In this document: positions 24,539-36,020 of the stretch, in pieces | Numbering within the stretch: position 1 is the stretch's first letter | Layout of the letters: each line of letters opens with the position of its first letter | Source of the DNA: Scilla litardierei | Lineage: Eukaryota > Streptophyta > Magnoliopsida > Asparagales > Asparagaceae | Direction of reading: 5' to 3' | Assembly (NCBI GenBank): GCA_030789695.1 | Contig: CM061141.1 | Span: forward strand, 272,459,655-272,523,654 | Length of the DNA: 64,000 bases | Notes under the pieces: model-generated | Seen by the model: only the letters and a program-made list of their open reading frames with translations | What the model was told of the DNA's origin: nothing | Databases searched by the model: none | Translations under genes and position numbers: made by a program

Positions 24539-25315
24539 GATTCATATCTTCAATAATCTTGCATGATATTAAAATTTTCTTTATATATGCTCATGCTAGA
24601 TTAGTTGAGATTTTCTGGATTTTTGGTTGAATTTTCGGAATTTTCACTAGAAGTATTCATGAACGTCGTATTTAAGATTTTCGATGTTTTATGGGGTAGT
24701 ATAATGATGTATGAGAGTATTTCGATGTTTCGTCCAAGTGCGATTAGGAAAGAACTCAAAATTTCTAAATTTCAAATTTTTGGACTCTCTTAGTCGGTCC
24801 AAGTTCATTGGCCGACCGACTAGATTCAGTTCTAGTCGATCAGTGAATGAACTTAGACCGACTAACTCTTGCTCAAAATTTGGCTTCAATTACTGTTTGC
24901 ACTTAGTCGCTTCAAGCTCATTGGCCGACCGACTAGATCGTCATCTAATCGGTCAGCGCTTGAACTGTGACCGACTAAATGCACAGGGGCTGTTGCGTCT
25001 TTTGGCATTCCAATCGTTTTTATTCTTACCCGCACCGTTTAGAACTCATTCTAATCGGTGCAAACTTTTCGCCTCAGCCCTAACCCCGTGACTTCTCTCC
25101 TTCCTCCGCCGTCCGACTGCCGTTTTCCGACCATCTCCGGCCGTCGATCTCCCTCTCTCCTCCATCTAGGGTATCACTCTCACTCTCTCTCTCTGCATTT
25201 TAGGGTTTCATTATAGGTTTTTCGTCGATTTTAGTTCGGTTTAGGGTTTTTTCTAGGGTTGTTATCCGACCGAGCTTTCGATTTCTAGTTTGATTACGCG
25301 TGTCTCGTCTCGATC
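24539..25315 (+). promoter_or_regulatory. Pol-to-env spacer with palindromic array and leader-like sequence
   Basis: Contains two palindrome units (24790-24866, 24903-24979) like those of the LTR. A pyrimidine-rich stretch follows (25080-25200, with CTCTCTCTCT) and then repeated TAGGGTTT-type motifs up to the env-like ATG. In composition it resembles a plant gene 5' UTR. That it acts as an internal promoter is inference. Confidence 0.5.
24790..24979. repeat. Two nested-palindrome units upstream of the env-like ORF
   Basis: Each unit of about 77 bases reads TTAGTCGGTC...GACCGACTAGA, a short loop, TCTAGTCG.TCAG...GACCGACTAA, so whole units are inverted repeats built of smaller inverted repeats. 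Unit starts are 113 bases apart. Confidence 0.88.
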
Positions 25316-26887
25316 ATGGCGAAGACACGTATTCCCATCGAACCCTCGCGTCCATCACCCATGACCGTAGAGTCCCCGTCTACGGACCCCCCCTCAACCC
25401 AAACACCGAGCCAAATCGACCCATCCCTCTTCTTCTTCGCCTCCTCTTAGGAAGAAGAGAAATACCGTCGCTAAGCCTAGAGCCACATCTCAACCCAAGC
25501 CTAGGAAGCAGACTGTGTCTCCTGCCTCATTTCGTGCTCCCACTCCTCCCGGTGCTTTTGATTCTGACGCCGAGTATATCCTCGAGTCTGAGCCTACCGA
25601 TAGGGCTCCTACTCCTCCTCCTCGATCTAGCACTCGTCCGTCTAAGGGGAAGGCTCCCATGCCAATGGGCGGTGTCGATATATCGTTGTGTCGTGATGAC
25701 CCGTTGTGTCTTGCGGCTTACAACTGTATTGAGCACTGTCCTCTGATATTGGAGCACTTCGTTCAGTTCTCCGATTTCCCACATCTTGCTGACCTTCTTT
25801 CCTACATCGGTCTCCTTGATTATCTTCGCCATGACCCCAAGGCGAACCCTCACCCGTACCCCCGTCTTGTCAAGCTTTTCTATGCGAATCGTGTTCGGGG
25901 TCAGTATGACGAGACCCATTCAATTGAGACGACTGTCTTAGGGACACCGATTTTCCTCACGGCAGAAATCTTAGGGGATTTGATTGGTGTCTCCTCTTCT
26001 GGCCTTCTCCTTTCCGATATCTCCGTGGATAATATCCACGATCTTGACCAGACCATGCTTGCTGAGATGTTTTCTGTTATCCCTCCCACCATGATGGCGT
26101 CCCATCAAAATCTTTCAAGCCAAACGCATGGGACTTAAATCTTATCTTGAAGTCGTGCCTCCTTCCGAAGTACGGCTCTTCGAGTTTGCCATCCCAGCCA
26201 TTCCTTAAGCTGATCTACGCTCTCTTCATGGGGAGCGAGATCAATTGGGCTAGGATTATTCTTGATAAGATGTACTCTTTCGAATGTATCCGAAAGTCCA
26301 CAAAATCAGCTCACATCCCATATCCCTGTCTTTTAACCTTCATATTTCATCACTTCAAGGTCCCTCTCCCTCCCATTGACGAGCGTCCTATTGGTCCTCC
26401 CCTGAATGCGACGGCCGTCAAGAAGTCTCTTGTGACGCTTCGTCACGTTCAGAGGAGTACCCCCTCTGCTTCAGCTGCTTCAGCTCCTCCTCCTGCTCCT
26501 ACTCTCACTGAGTTTGCCGTCTCTCTGATACGTGTGGAGTCTTGTGTCTCTCGTTCTGAGGTGATGCTCGCTCGCATCTGCTCTCACTTGGGCATTGAGG
26601 TTCCTCCGTCTGTTTCTGACGATGAGGAAATGGATGAGAATGAACTCCAGGAGCTGGTTGGATCTGCTGCTCATGCCCCAGAGGGTACGTCTGCTGCTGC
26701 TGCTACGTCTGCTGGTGCTCCCGAGAGCACACCTGCTGCCACCATTCCTCTGGTGGATACTTCGTCTGGTTCTCCTGAGGCCACTCCCGTTGTGACTCTC
26801 CCGTCTGTGGACACTCCTATTGACCCAGTGACCACCACACCTTCTACAGAGCCTGCTGCTACTACTGACCCTGCCTCTGCCTCCTGA
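25316..26887 (+). pseudogene. Sirevirus env-like third ORF, frameshifted
   Basis: Begins MAKTRIPIEPS, matching the intact ORF of the other copy (start at 47656). A frameshift near 25430 moves the frame (restored from about 25440 as the long stretch with GGVDISLCRDDPLCLAAYN). A second frameshift at about 26105 moves it back. It then runs through PQPFLKLIYALF-like sequence to an Ala/Thr/Pro/Ser-rich tail and TGA at 26885. The middle block resembles the plant family annotated as 'putative plant transposon protein domain'. No clear signal peptide or membrane span. The role of this ORF is unknown; in SIRE1 the ORF in this position is called envelope-like. Confidence 0.8.
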
Positions 26888-27828
26888 TCTTGCATTGGAG
26901 GACTCTCCCTATGCACATTGGATGATATATTTTGTAGTGAGAGTGTGGGGTAGGATAGCTTGGGTGGTTATGACTTTTGATGTATTTTTGGTGTTTTGAT
27001 GCTACACTTCTGTTGTATGATCATTTTGATGTCTGTGAGATATATATTGTATGATGTGCTCCGATCGTTCGATCGTTTATATTATTGTTGGCAGATGTAT
27101 ACTTTTGATGTATCCATGGTTATATATATATACACACACACACACACATACACACACACACATCATGTTGACCTTTACTTCATTGTGCGCATTATATTCT
27201 TTTTGTCTCTGATATTGACTTCGTCGCTCGACGATTACATTTGATTTAATAGAAATTAGTTCTATGAAAACATAGAATTGTTTTCCATACACTAAAGTCT
27301 TCAAAAATGTTGATATTGGAGAGTATGTTCCATAACTCAATACGTGAAATTAATTTGAGTTTTGATGATTTTATTTTTCGATTATCGACTATGGTCTCGT
27401 TGGCACGCTTTGATTTACTTCGTATTTTCTTTTGGTGTCATTTGGACCGTGGTCATATTCTACGACTCCCATGCTTTTATTTAAAGCCATTGTTGTTGTC
27501 GTTGATCTCCTCCCACTCTTTTTGCTAATGCCAAAAGGGGAGAGAATTAATAATGACGATGTGCTAAATGATAATTTAAAGCAATTTACCGTGAATCTAA
27601 TTTGATATGTTAGATTCAGGGGGAGTTAAGATATAAAAATAGATTTCAAATCCGATATTTCAATAATTGAATTCTCATTATATACTTTCCTCGTCTGCTT
27701 GATGCGTATGATTATTATTTAATTTGGAATTAACGTGTCATCAATGCAGGGGGAGTAAGTAAATTTCTTTTGATTCATTATTATTGATTATTATTTATGT
27801 TGGTTTGTCATCACCAAAATGGGGAGAA
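26888..27828 (+). other. 3' non-coding region and PPT of Sirevirus copy B
   Basis: Contains a (CA)n tract (27130-27165) and a series of G-rich purine runs before the real PPT: AAAAGGGGAGAG at 27533-27544, GGGGGAG at 27619-27625 and 27749-27755, and AAAATGGGGAGA just before the LTR. Serial PPT-like runs are described for Sireviruses. No ORF supported. Confidence 0.75.
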
Positions 27829-29552
27829 TGTTGAGTATTGATTCCCCGGATTTGGTTTTGATGATGAACAAACATAAATATCGTGAACTAACTCTTTGTG
27901 AGCGCAGTTATGGAGATCGTCGCCAAATTTCTATGAACATCAAAAGCGACGTCTGGAGACTTCTCAAAGCACGTGATCGTATGCTTGGAGCTTCGTTGAA
28001 GCTCAAGGACCATTATTGAAGTCAAGAGATTCGAATCGAAGCGTTTGAAGACTGTTCGTCAAGTTTTATTTATTGTCTTCTAGCTTCTTTTCGTAGAATG
28101 TTAAGCCTTGAGTAGGTCTTACTTTTTAATCTTCATAACACTCATATCTTAGAGCTAGGATCTTATTAGAAGCCCTTACAAACTTTCCTGAAGCTTCGCG
28201 CTTCATTTCGCGGCTTCTTGTGCATGTTAGTTGGTTCAAGAAGAAGAACCAACCGACTAGATGGCAATCTAGTCGGTCGGTAATCCTTCTTGAACCGACT
28301 AGAATGCCTTGTTCAAATTCAGCTCTTTACTGTTTACAGTTAGTTGGTCCAAGAAGGTTCACTGACCGACTAGTTGTTAAACTAGTCGGTTTAGAATCCT
28401 TCTTAGACCGACTAGTTGTGTGTACAGTTTTTCAGCCTGAGCTACTGTTTATCGTTAGTCGGTCAAAGCACAACTGTCGACCGACTAGTTGAGAAACTAG
28501 TCAGTTGGAATTTGTTCTTAGACCGACTAGTTCAACTTGAATTCAGCCTATCATGTTTTGACTCTTAGTCGGTCAAAGAACACTCACCGACCGACTAGTT
28601 GTGAAACTAGTCGGTTGGCAAGTCTTCTTAGACCGACTAGTTCTCTATCTTCTGAACTTCACCTTTTGGCTGTTCTCCAGTTAGTCGGTTCATGTTAAAT
28701 CACCAACCGACTAGTTGAGAAACTAGTCGGTCAGTGATCCTTAATTGACCGACTAGTCTGCTTCAAAATAGAGCCGTTGGAGCATTAAATGCCACGATTT
28801 TTGCTCTCTCTTTCCTCTATCCTATATATACTTGAAGGGCTTCTTGCTAAGCATTCAAGGCTGATATTTATTGAAGTTTAGAGATCAAAGAGAGCATTTA
28901 ATTCTCATTCAAAGCTCATTCATTTCTCTCAAGAATCTATCCCTCACTCTTATTTCAAAAGAGAGATTCATTGATTGTGAGCCATTCAAGCCAAGAGCTT
29001 GATTCTAGGTCACCAACTCCTCCCTAGGCTTCCATTGCTGGTCTACTTCTTGGAGCTAGGGTTTGGTGCATTCTTCTCCTCCAAAATCCTCCTTGCCCTA
29101 AATCGTAAGTTTACTCAAGGCATAGGATTTTGTTGGTAAGCATTTCGTATTTCATTTACTTTGATATTACAAGTGTTTTACTCTCGGTTGTGAGAGTTTG
29201 TGTGTGATCCCGGTTTGTGGGAGTCACATTTTCATTTGTGTATGATTTGATCTTCTAGAGGTTTTCTACAAGTATTTCATAGTGCAAATTTGAGTTAGAG
29301 GTTTCTACCTCAAATAGCCGTAGGGGATCTGGGTGTTTGGGACGTAGGATCACCGGGAACAAGTCGGGGAGACTTGGGTGGATCCGAACCCGTTATATCG
29401 TCTGTTTACGATTGCATTTCTTTGTTGTCAATATTTACATTTCCGCATTGTTGGTTGAGTTTGCAAGATAATTAGGAATTATCTTCTTAATTATTTTAAA
29501 GTACTATTCACCCCCCTATAGTACTTGTGCAGTAGCTACGTAGGGCATTACA
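27829..29552 (+). repeat. 3' LTR of Sirevirus copy B (1724 bp)
   Basis: Begins TGTTGAGTATTG and ends GGGCATTACA. It matches the 1751-bp LTRs of the complete element, inverted. It has a palindrome array (28224-28760), TATATATA at 28823-28830, and the copia-type end CTATTCACCCCCCTATAGTACTTG. Confidence 0.9.
28224..28760. repeat. Palindrome array in U3 of the copy B LTR
   Basis: About five reiterated units combining ACTAGTCGGTC and GACCGACTAGT arms in nested inverted orientation, ending about 65 bases before the TATA box. Confidence 0.88.
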
Positions 29553-30384
29553 GTCTTTTCTATAACTCAACGTTTCACCCTGCAAGGGTATGAGAACGTC
29601 AGAAAATATAACGATACACGATCATCAAAAAGTGCCCTAAATAATCACGTAAATTACTTGCTTCATAGAGAATTTAAATTCATGTGCCTGCAAGGGTCAC
29701 GGTAATGTCTGCAAGGGTCAAGCCATGAATAAATCTGCAAAGATCAGATTCGATTCAAGTACATCAACAAAGATAATACTTGAATAAAACGTGTAGAATC
29801 TTGTGAAATACGTGATATAACATGTGAAATAGGGCGAAAAGACATCAAAACCAAAGATTACAACGCCTTAACTACAACAAAACCAACACACAAAATTACT
29901 AGCCACTCATAGAGAGAAGAAAACTCATATTCATAAGCAAATACATGTTCAAAGTCTCAAAATACGTGCTAAATACGCAAAATACAAGGTATAAGTTCAG
30001 ATTTATATCACCAAAACTCCTCCAAAAGCCTTAGAAGCCTCTGTCTCCAAAGCCCCAGAAACTCACGCAAAAATACGCACAAGAGAGCCTCCAATATGCA
30101 ATGAATCCCCCCAAAACCCTAAAATACGCTTATGTAAGGGTATTGCAGGTTTGGAAGCTTAGGAGGTTCGAATTCGCATCCAAATCGATTAAACCCGCAC
30201 CCATATCAGCAGAGCAAATGCTGGCCGTTCATCGCGGTGGGATTGGATTACGTGCTGCCAAGTGTCCCCATAGCGGATCCGCCTTAGCTCGCGCCCGCTT
30301 CGTTCACTCTGTCCGAATGCAAATAAGGATGAACGTGAAACGTTGGAAATCAGATCGATGGCCAAGATGCGGCCACGTTGCCCC
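29553..30384. other. Unassigned sequence left of the 7.7-kb copia element
   Basis: No recognisable protein. It contains TGCAAGGGTC-type short repeats (29580-29720) and a more GC-rich segment from 30100. A 98-codon open frame (30101-30397) crosses into the neighbouring LTR and has no motif. Probably part of an unidentified retroelement that continues at 38102. Confidence 0.4.
30380..30384. repeat. Left target-site duplication (GCCCC)
   Basis: Matches 38097-38101 on the other side of the element exactly. Confidence 0.85.
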
Positions 30385-30903
30385 TGTAGGATCCTGACAA
30401 AACAACGTCATTAGGATCGAATAATGAAGTAGAGACTTACACTTGCGTACACGGCACGGTAATCTCGGAACTTCGCCCTCGGATTCGCCACAACGGTTGA
30501 TACTTCGTCACAGATGATCGAAGCAGAGTTTCACCGCCTAAATCTCTAATTAGAAGAGGATTTTAATGGAAGGGAGAAGAAGAACATAAGATGCCTTATG
30601 CAAACTTATGGCATGGAAAGTGTGGAATGAATGCCTTACCCTTGGGTCCTATTTATAGGCTTTAGGGGTGGTTATTGTAGGAAATAACCAATTATAAGCT
30701 TATTAGCCTATATAAGCACATTCATTTATCCTCTTCTTCATTCACTTATCAAGTGCCTTTATGCACTTATAAAGTGACTTTTTCCATTTATCGAGTGGCT
30801 TTTTCCACTTATCGAGTGGTCCTTTTCACACGAGAAAAGGTTCCCTTCGTGCATCCCCTCATACATCCCCTCATGGGTGTATTCATGTCGTCCATATCCA
30901 TCA
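30385..30903 (-). repeat. 3' LTR of the 7.7-kb copia element (519 bp)
   Basis: On + runs from TGTAGGATCC to TATCCATCA. TATA box on - at 30650-30657 (TATAAATA). Its outer terminus reads TGATGG on -, where the other LTR has TGTTGG. Confidence 0.88.
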
Positions 30904-30921
30904 TCTCCCACTCACACTTGA
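30904..30921 (-). other. Polypurine tract of the 7.7-kb copia element
   Basis: On - the bases before the 3' LTR read AAGTGTGAGTGGGAGA, next to CCCCTC. Purine-rich and in the right position, though with two T interruptions. Confidence 0.6.
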
Positions 30922-31932
30922 GGGGATTGTAAGGAAACATCTTTCCTTTAACTCTTCTGTTTATCATACCGAGAAATAGGCCGTGTGACCGTCATGCACA
31001 TAGAGTCCGCTGTTGTGCACTTGTTAGAGATACACAACACCCCTCGAGGTGCAAAGTTGAGTAGATCAACGCATGCTTTACCCTAGATTATTTCTTCACA
31101 TTTCTTATACTTTACATTCAACAATTGAATCCCATCTGGATTACAATTGGCTGGCCAGCTTTGAATCTCTAAAGTCCAAATGTGAATATGAAATTAATCT
31201 TCCTCTTCTTGCGATCCTTTTGATCTTGACTTGACTCGCTTTTCTAACATGCCCGCCGGACCGAATTAACCATAGTCCATAAGCAACATGCTAAGATAGC
31301 AATCACCCAATCAAATCTTAAGGAACCAATTAGAGTCCATAAGGGTAACGAGTTAAGACCCATGTGGTCTTTGGGTCTCACATAATAGTAAACACAATTA
31401 CTATTCTAACCCAATGGTCAAAATGCATACGTAGTATGAATACGTATTACAACATCACTCCTTTCCCAGGGAGCGTATGTCTTAATGATGTTGTAAGGAT
31501 GATAACCAGACACCACACTGTCTGACTTTGAGTCCCTTTTACTACTCAAATAATCTTCTGGACTCACATCCCGCATAAGACAGATAGGATTTCAAATCCT
31601 TTTAGATCTTTTGAAAAACATCCATATGATGCAGATCTTTCATACGACCATTTTGTTTAAGTCATGACTCTAAATCGTCCGTCTGAAAATTTTGACTTTA
31701 AACAGGTCTCACCTTTATTTTACCCGTCTGATAAAAATAAAGGCGGTTGCTTATGTGAGAAAGCCAACCTTAATCTGTCCGACATACTAGAATTCAGCTG
31801 AGATTTCAAAAATGTACACAAACATTTAAAATTTCATATGCAATGTTGAAAAAATAACTTATTCTTTTATTGAATTTGATCATTTACAGAGATGGGAATT
31901 TACATCTGTACAACTCAGCGCTTACGCAATCC

Positions 31933-34900
31933 TTAAGATGATAAGTGTTTGTAAAACACATCTCTGGGGATCGCCTTCGTAAGCGGATCCGCTATCATCT
32001 CATGCGTAGATATGTACCTTATGTCTACCTTCTTGGTCTTATCATAGTCTTTTGCAAATTTGTAGCGGATATCTATATATTTGGTCTTACAATGGAATTT
32101 AGGATCTTTGACATAGGCTATAAATGCTTGACTGTCGCTGTGTATAGGTACATCACCTGAGTCACTTGCATCAATTAGCATGTCTAAGAACTTCCTAAGC
32201 CAAACAGCCTCTTGGACTGCCATGCTAAATGCTACAAAATCGGCTTCCATAGTTGAAAGTGCGATGCAGGATTGTTTCTTGCTACTCCAGGATATTGCAC
32301 CAGATCTGAGTAGAAAAACATATCCTGAGGTCGATCGTCGCTCATCGAGATCACCCGCCCAATCAGCATCAGTGTAGCCTTCGAGCCTCAAGGCATCTCC
32401 TTGATAGCATAAAGCATAGTCTGCAGTTCCTTTAAGATACCGCATTATCCTTTTAACCGCTTTCCAGTGTACTTGCCCTGGATTGGATTGGTAACGACTT
32501 ACCATTCCAACGACAAAACAGATGTCCGGTCTTGTACACATCATAGCGTACATAAGACTACAAACTGCACTGGAATATGGAACTTTTTCCATAATTTCCT
32601 TTTCCTTTTGGTTCTTTGGACATGATTTCAGACATAAATTGTCGCACTTGCTTATAGGAGTATCAATGGACATGCAGTCCTGCATATTAAAACGTTCTAA
32701 AACCTTCTTTATATAAGTCTCCTGTGAAAGAGAAAGAAGTTTCTTCGAACGATTCCTTGAAATCTTAACTCCAAGGATATATGCGGCTTCTCCCATGTCT
32801 TTCATCTCAAAAACTGATGAAAGCCAAGCCTTGATATCCATCACAAAGCCCTTGTCATTTCCGGCTATTAAAATGTCATCTACATATAGAGACATAATAA
32901 TGTACTTGCTCTTAATCCTCTTGATATAGACGCAGTTATCTTCATCAAGCATGGAAAAATCATTTGATAAGACAACTTCTTGAAATCGTATATACCATTG
33001 CCTCGAGGATTGTTTAAGACCATATATGGATTTACGAAGTTTTCAAACCTTATGTTCGTTTCCTTCTTTTACAAACCCTGTTGGTTGTTCCATATAGATC
33101 TCCTCGTCCAATTCTCCATTGAGAAAGGCAGTCTTTACATCCATCTGATGTAATTCGAGGTCTACGCAAGCTACCATTGCCAGAATCAGGCGAATCGAGG
33201 TAAAACAGACAACAGGTGAGAAGGTCTCTTCGTAGTCTATCCCTTCCTGTTGTGTAAAACCTTTCGTGACAAGGCGAGCTTTATATCTGTCAATAGAGCC
33301 ATCAGCCTTATGCTTGATCTTGAGAACCCATTTTTCCCAATAGCTCTACGTCCTCTGGGTAAGTCAACTAAGTCCCAGACTTGGTTAACTTTCATGGATT
33401 CCAACTCTTCCTTCATCGCTTCCATCCATTTGTCTTTCGCAGGGCATGATATGGCCTGTTTGAAAGTAGCAGGCTCGTCATCATCTTGTAGTAAAGTCAC
33501 AAAGGTTTGTGGAAATTCATCCTCAAATCTTAGAGGAGCCAACCTTGTACGACTACTACGTCTTATTTGAGATTCTTCAAGTCCTTGTTGACTCGAATTT
33601 AGATCAATTCTAATATCACTCCCACTTGGAATGTCGTTAGAAATGCTCCCAATTGGATCATTATTCCCGTATGGAATAGGATTAGTATCATTCGTATAAT
33701 CCATTGGTGAAGTTTGAAACGTATTTTCTTCTTCACCAAGAATTCTCCCACTCGAATGAGGTAATCCTTCTTGATCATTAATCTCAAATAGAGATAAGTC
33801 CTGACTTATCTCACCCTGTCTTGGAAACTCGTTTTCCAAGAAAGTGACATCCCTCGACTCAAATTCAATTAGACCCCCATTGTCTTCCTGACCAATGAAA
33901 ACATAACCTTTGGAGTTTTCTGCGTATCGTATAAAGATACATTTCCTTCCCCGTGGCCCAAGTTTTCCATACTTATGGGAGGAAATATGTGCGTAGGATG
34001 CACATCCCCAAGGTTTTAAAATGTTTAAGTCAGGAGACCTTTGGTTCCACTACTCATAAGGAGTGGAGCTAACTGATTTCGAGGGTACGTGGTTTAAGAT
34101 GAAAGCGGCCGTCAATAATGCATCACCCCAAAAGGTGATTGGCAAGTTAGCTTGCGCCATCATTGAACGGACCATTTCCATTAACGTCCTATTTCTCCTT
34201 TTAGCGACACCATTTTGTTGAGGAGTATAAGGCATAGTTACCTGATGTACTATGCCCTTTTCATCAAAAAGTTCCTTAAAACTTGTTGATTGATATTCAC
34301 CGCCCCTATCGGTTCGCAAGACCTTAATCTTGCGATCTAATTGATTCTCCACTAAACTCATATAGTTTTTAAAGCATGTTAATGCTTCACATTTGTGGGA
34401 TATCAAACAGATATGTCCGAATCGGGTGAAATCATCAATAAAAGTGATGAAATAGGACTTCCCGCGTCTTGTCTTGACATTCATCGGACCACATATGTCC
34501 GAATGGATGAGATGTAATGGAACCTCGGCCCTTGTGCTGGTTCCAAACGGCTTGCGACAAGATTTCCCCACAAGGCAATGTTCGCAGGTCGGCATTTCAA
34601 CCTTTGAAACATTGGATAGAAGGCCACGTTTGGCAAGTCTATCCATACGCGTTGGTCCAATATGACCAAGCCTTGCATGCCAACAAATTATATCAGACTC
34701 ATAAGTCGAAGAATTTACGACAAGGAAATTTTCATTACATAATGAAGAGTCATACATTGTACTTAATACAATAAATCCTTTAAATACAAACCCAGTACCA
34801 ATTAAGGAATTATTACAACACAAGTCCACTTTACAATCTTGAAAGAACCAGCTATAACCAAGACCCATTAACACGACCACAGATATTATATTCCTTCGAA

Positions 34901-36020
34901 TATCTGGAGCAAAGAGAACATCATGAAGTAGGAGAGTGCGGCCATTGTCCAAGACTAGCTTGCAAGTCCCAACGCCTTTCACTTCAACACGTGTGTTGTT
35001 TCCTACATAGATCCACTTCGTTCCTTGGGGTATCCAGTGATACTCCACGAAGGACCGTCTGTCCCTTGCTATGTGGTCGGTGGCACATGAATCAATTATC
35101 CAAAATGGATTAGATTCCACAAGAAATATTGAACTAGAAACACATATGTAACTAGTATAATTACAAGTTACCTTGTCGCTTCCACTCGTACACGAACGAG
35201 CATAGTGACCGAGCTTGTTGCACTTGAAGCACTTGATCCTTTTCAAGTCTTTCTTCTTGTGCCATTTCTTGTGCCCACCCTTGTGTTTGGGTTTCTTGGT
35301 AGACTCAGGTTGCTTATTACGTTCATTGGTAGACTTCGAATGATCTTTCCTTTTCTTTCCCCCGTGTGAGGAACTAGCAACCATGTGCACTTCTGCACTT
35401 GGCTTGGCAGCCGCAAGCTGCTCTTCCTCTAATTCGAGGTGCTTGGAAACATCGCTGAAGGTCTTGATGCTCTCATTGTGAGTGAGATGCATCTTCATTT
35501 GGTCCCACCCATTTGGTAGGGAACGTATGACTGCTTGGATTTGTTGCTCATCAGTGAGCACATGACCTGCGTCCTTTAACTCTGAGATTAGATTCGCCAT
35601 ATGTCGCAGATGTTTCCCCATGGAATGATCTGGACGTTTCTTGTATGAGTCAAATCTTATAGTTAAGGCGCGAAGTTTGGACACCGATGTGCCACCAAAC
35701 TTCTCCTCAAGCTTGGACCATATGTCCATGGCTAAGTCATGCTCTCGGAAGATGCGCATTATGTCATCAGCCATACTGCTTAATAACGTAATGCGCGCTA
35801 TCTTATTCTTCCGAGACCAAGCATCAAAAGCTTCCTTGTCTCGTCTGTGTTGGGCCGTAGTGCCCAACTCGGGTTCAATCATAACGTTCTTTAGAGTTTC
35901 GAGCACTTCTTGCTCCTCTAGAACGTATTGTATCTTGATGGACCAAAGTTTGTAATTATCGCCGTTGAGTTTTTCACCTCTGTTTAACTCAGCGACGATA
36001 TTCTTTGAAGCGGAAGACAT
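31933..36020 (-). pseudogene. gag-pol: Copia gag-pol polyprotein with three disabling lesions
   Basis: Start ATG at 36020 (MSSASKNIV). Gag domain with ELNRGEKLNGDNYKLW and zinc knuckle CFKCNKLGHYARSC. Protease WIIDSCATDH, where copia proteases have Asp-Ser-Gly, so the third catalytic-motif residue is changed to Cys. Integrase with WHARLGHIG, CEHC, IDDFTRF, RTDRGGEY and its Glu. RT with SLYVDDILIAGND, and RNase H with DADWAGD and STMEADFVA, ending IPRDVFYKHLSS. Lesions: TAG at 34050-34052 after integrase; a frameshift at about 33330 in the RT start; TGA at 33043-33045. Otherwise the frame is continuous, so decay is recent. Reactions would be RNA packaging, polyprotein cleavage, cDNA synthesis and integration; this copy cannot make a complete Pol. 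Confidence 0.92.

Larger units (their letters stand above)
21854..29552 (+). mobile_element. Sirevirus copy B, lacking 5' LTR, gag and protease
   Basis: Same family as the complete element at 43297-55790: integrase from the zinc-binding region onward, RT, RNase H, env-like ORF, 3' non-coding region, PPT and 3' LTR. The 5' part is missing at the junction with LARD-like element 1. No target duplication can be tested; GTCTT follows the 3' LTR. Confidence 0.85.

Noticed and set aside
25080..25320. Host gene promoter and first exon (CT-rich leader, TAGGGTTT motifs)
   Set aside because: The downstream ORF is the Sirevirus env-like gene, and the same leader type occurs in the second Sirevirus copy.
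30101..30397. 98-codon ORF as a host gene exon
   Set aside because: Runs into the copia LTR, no motif, and flanking sequence looks repetitive.
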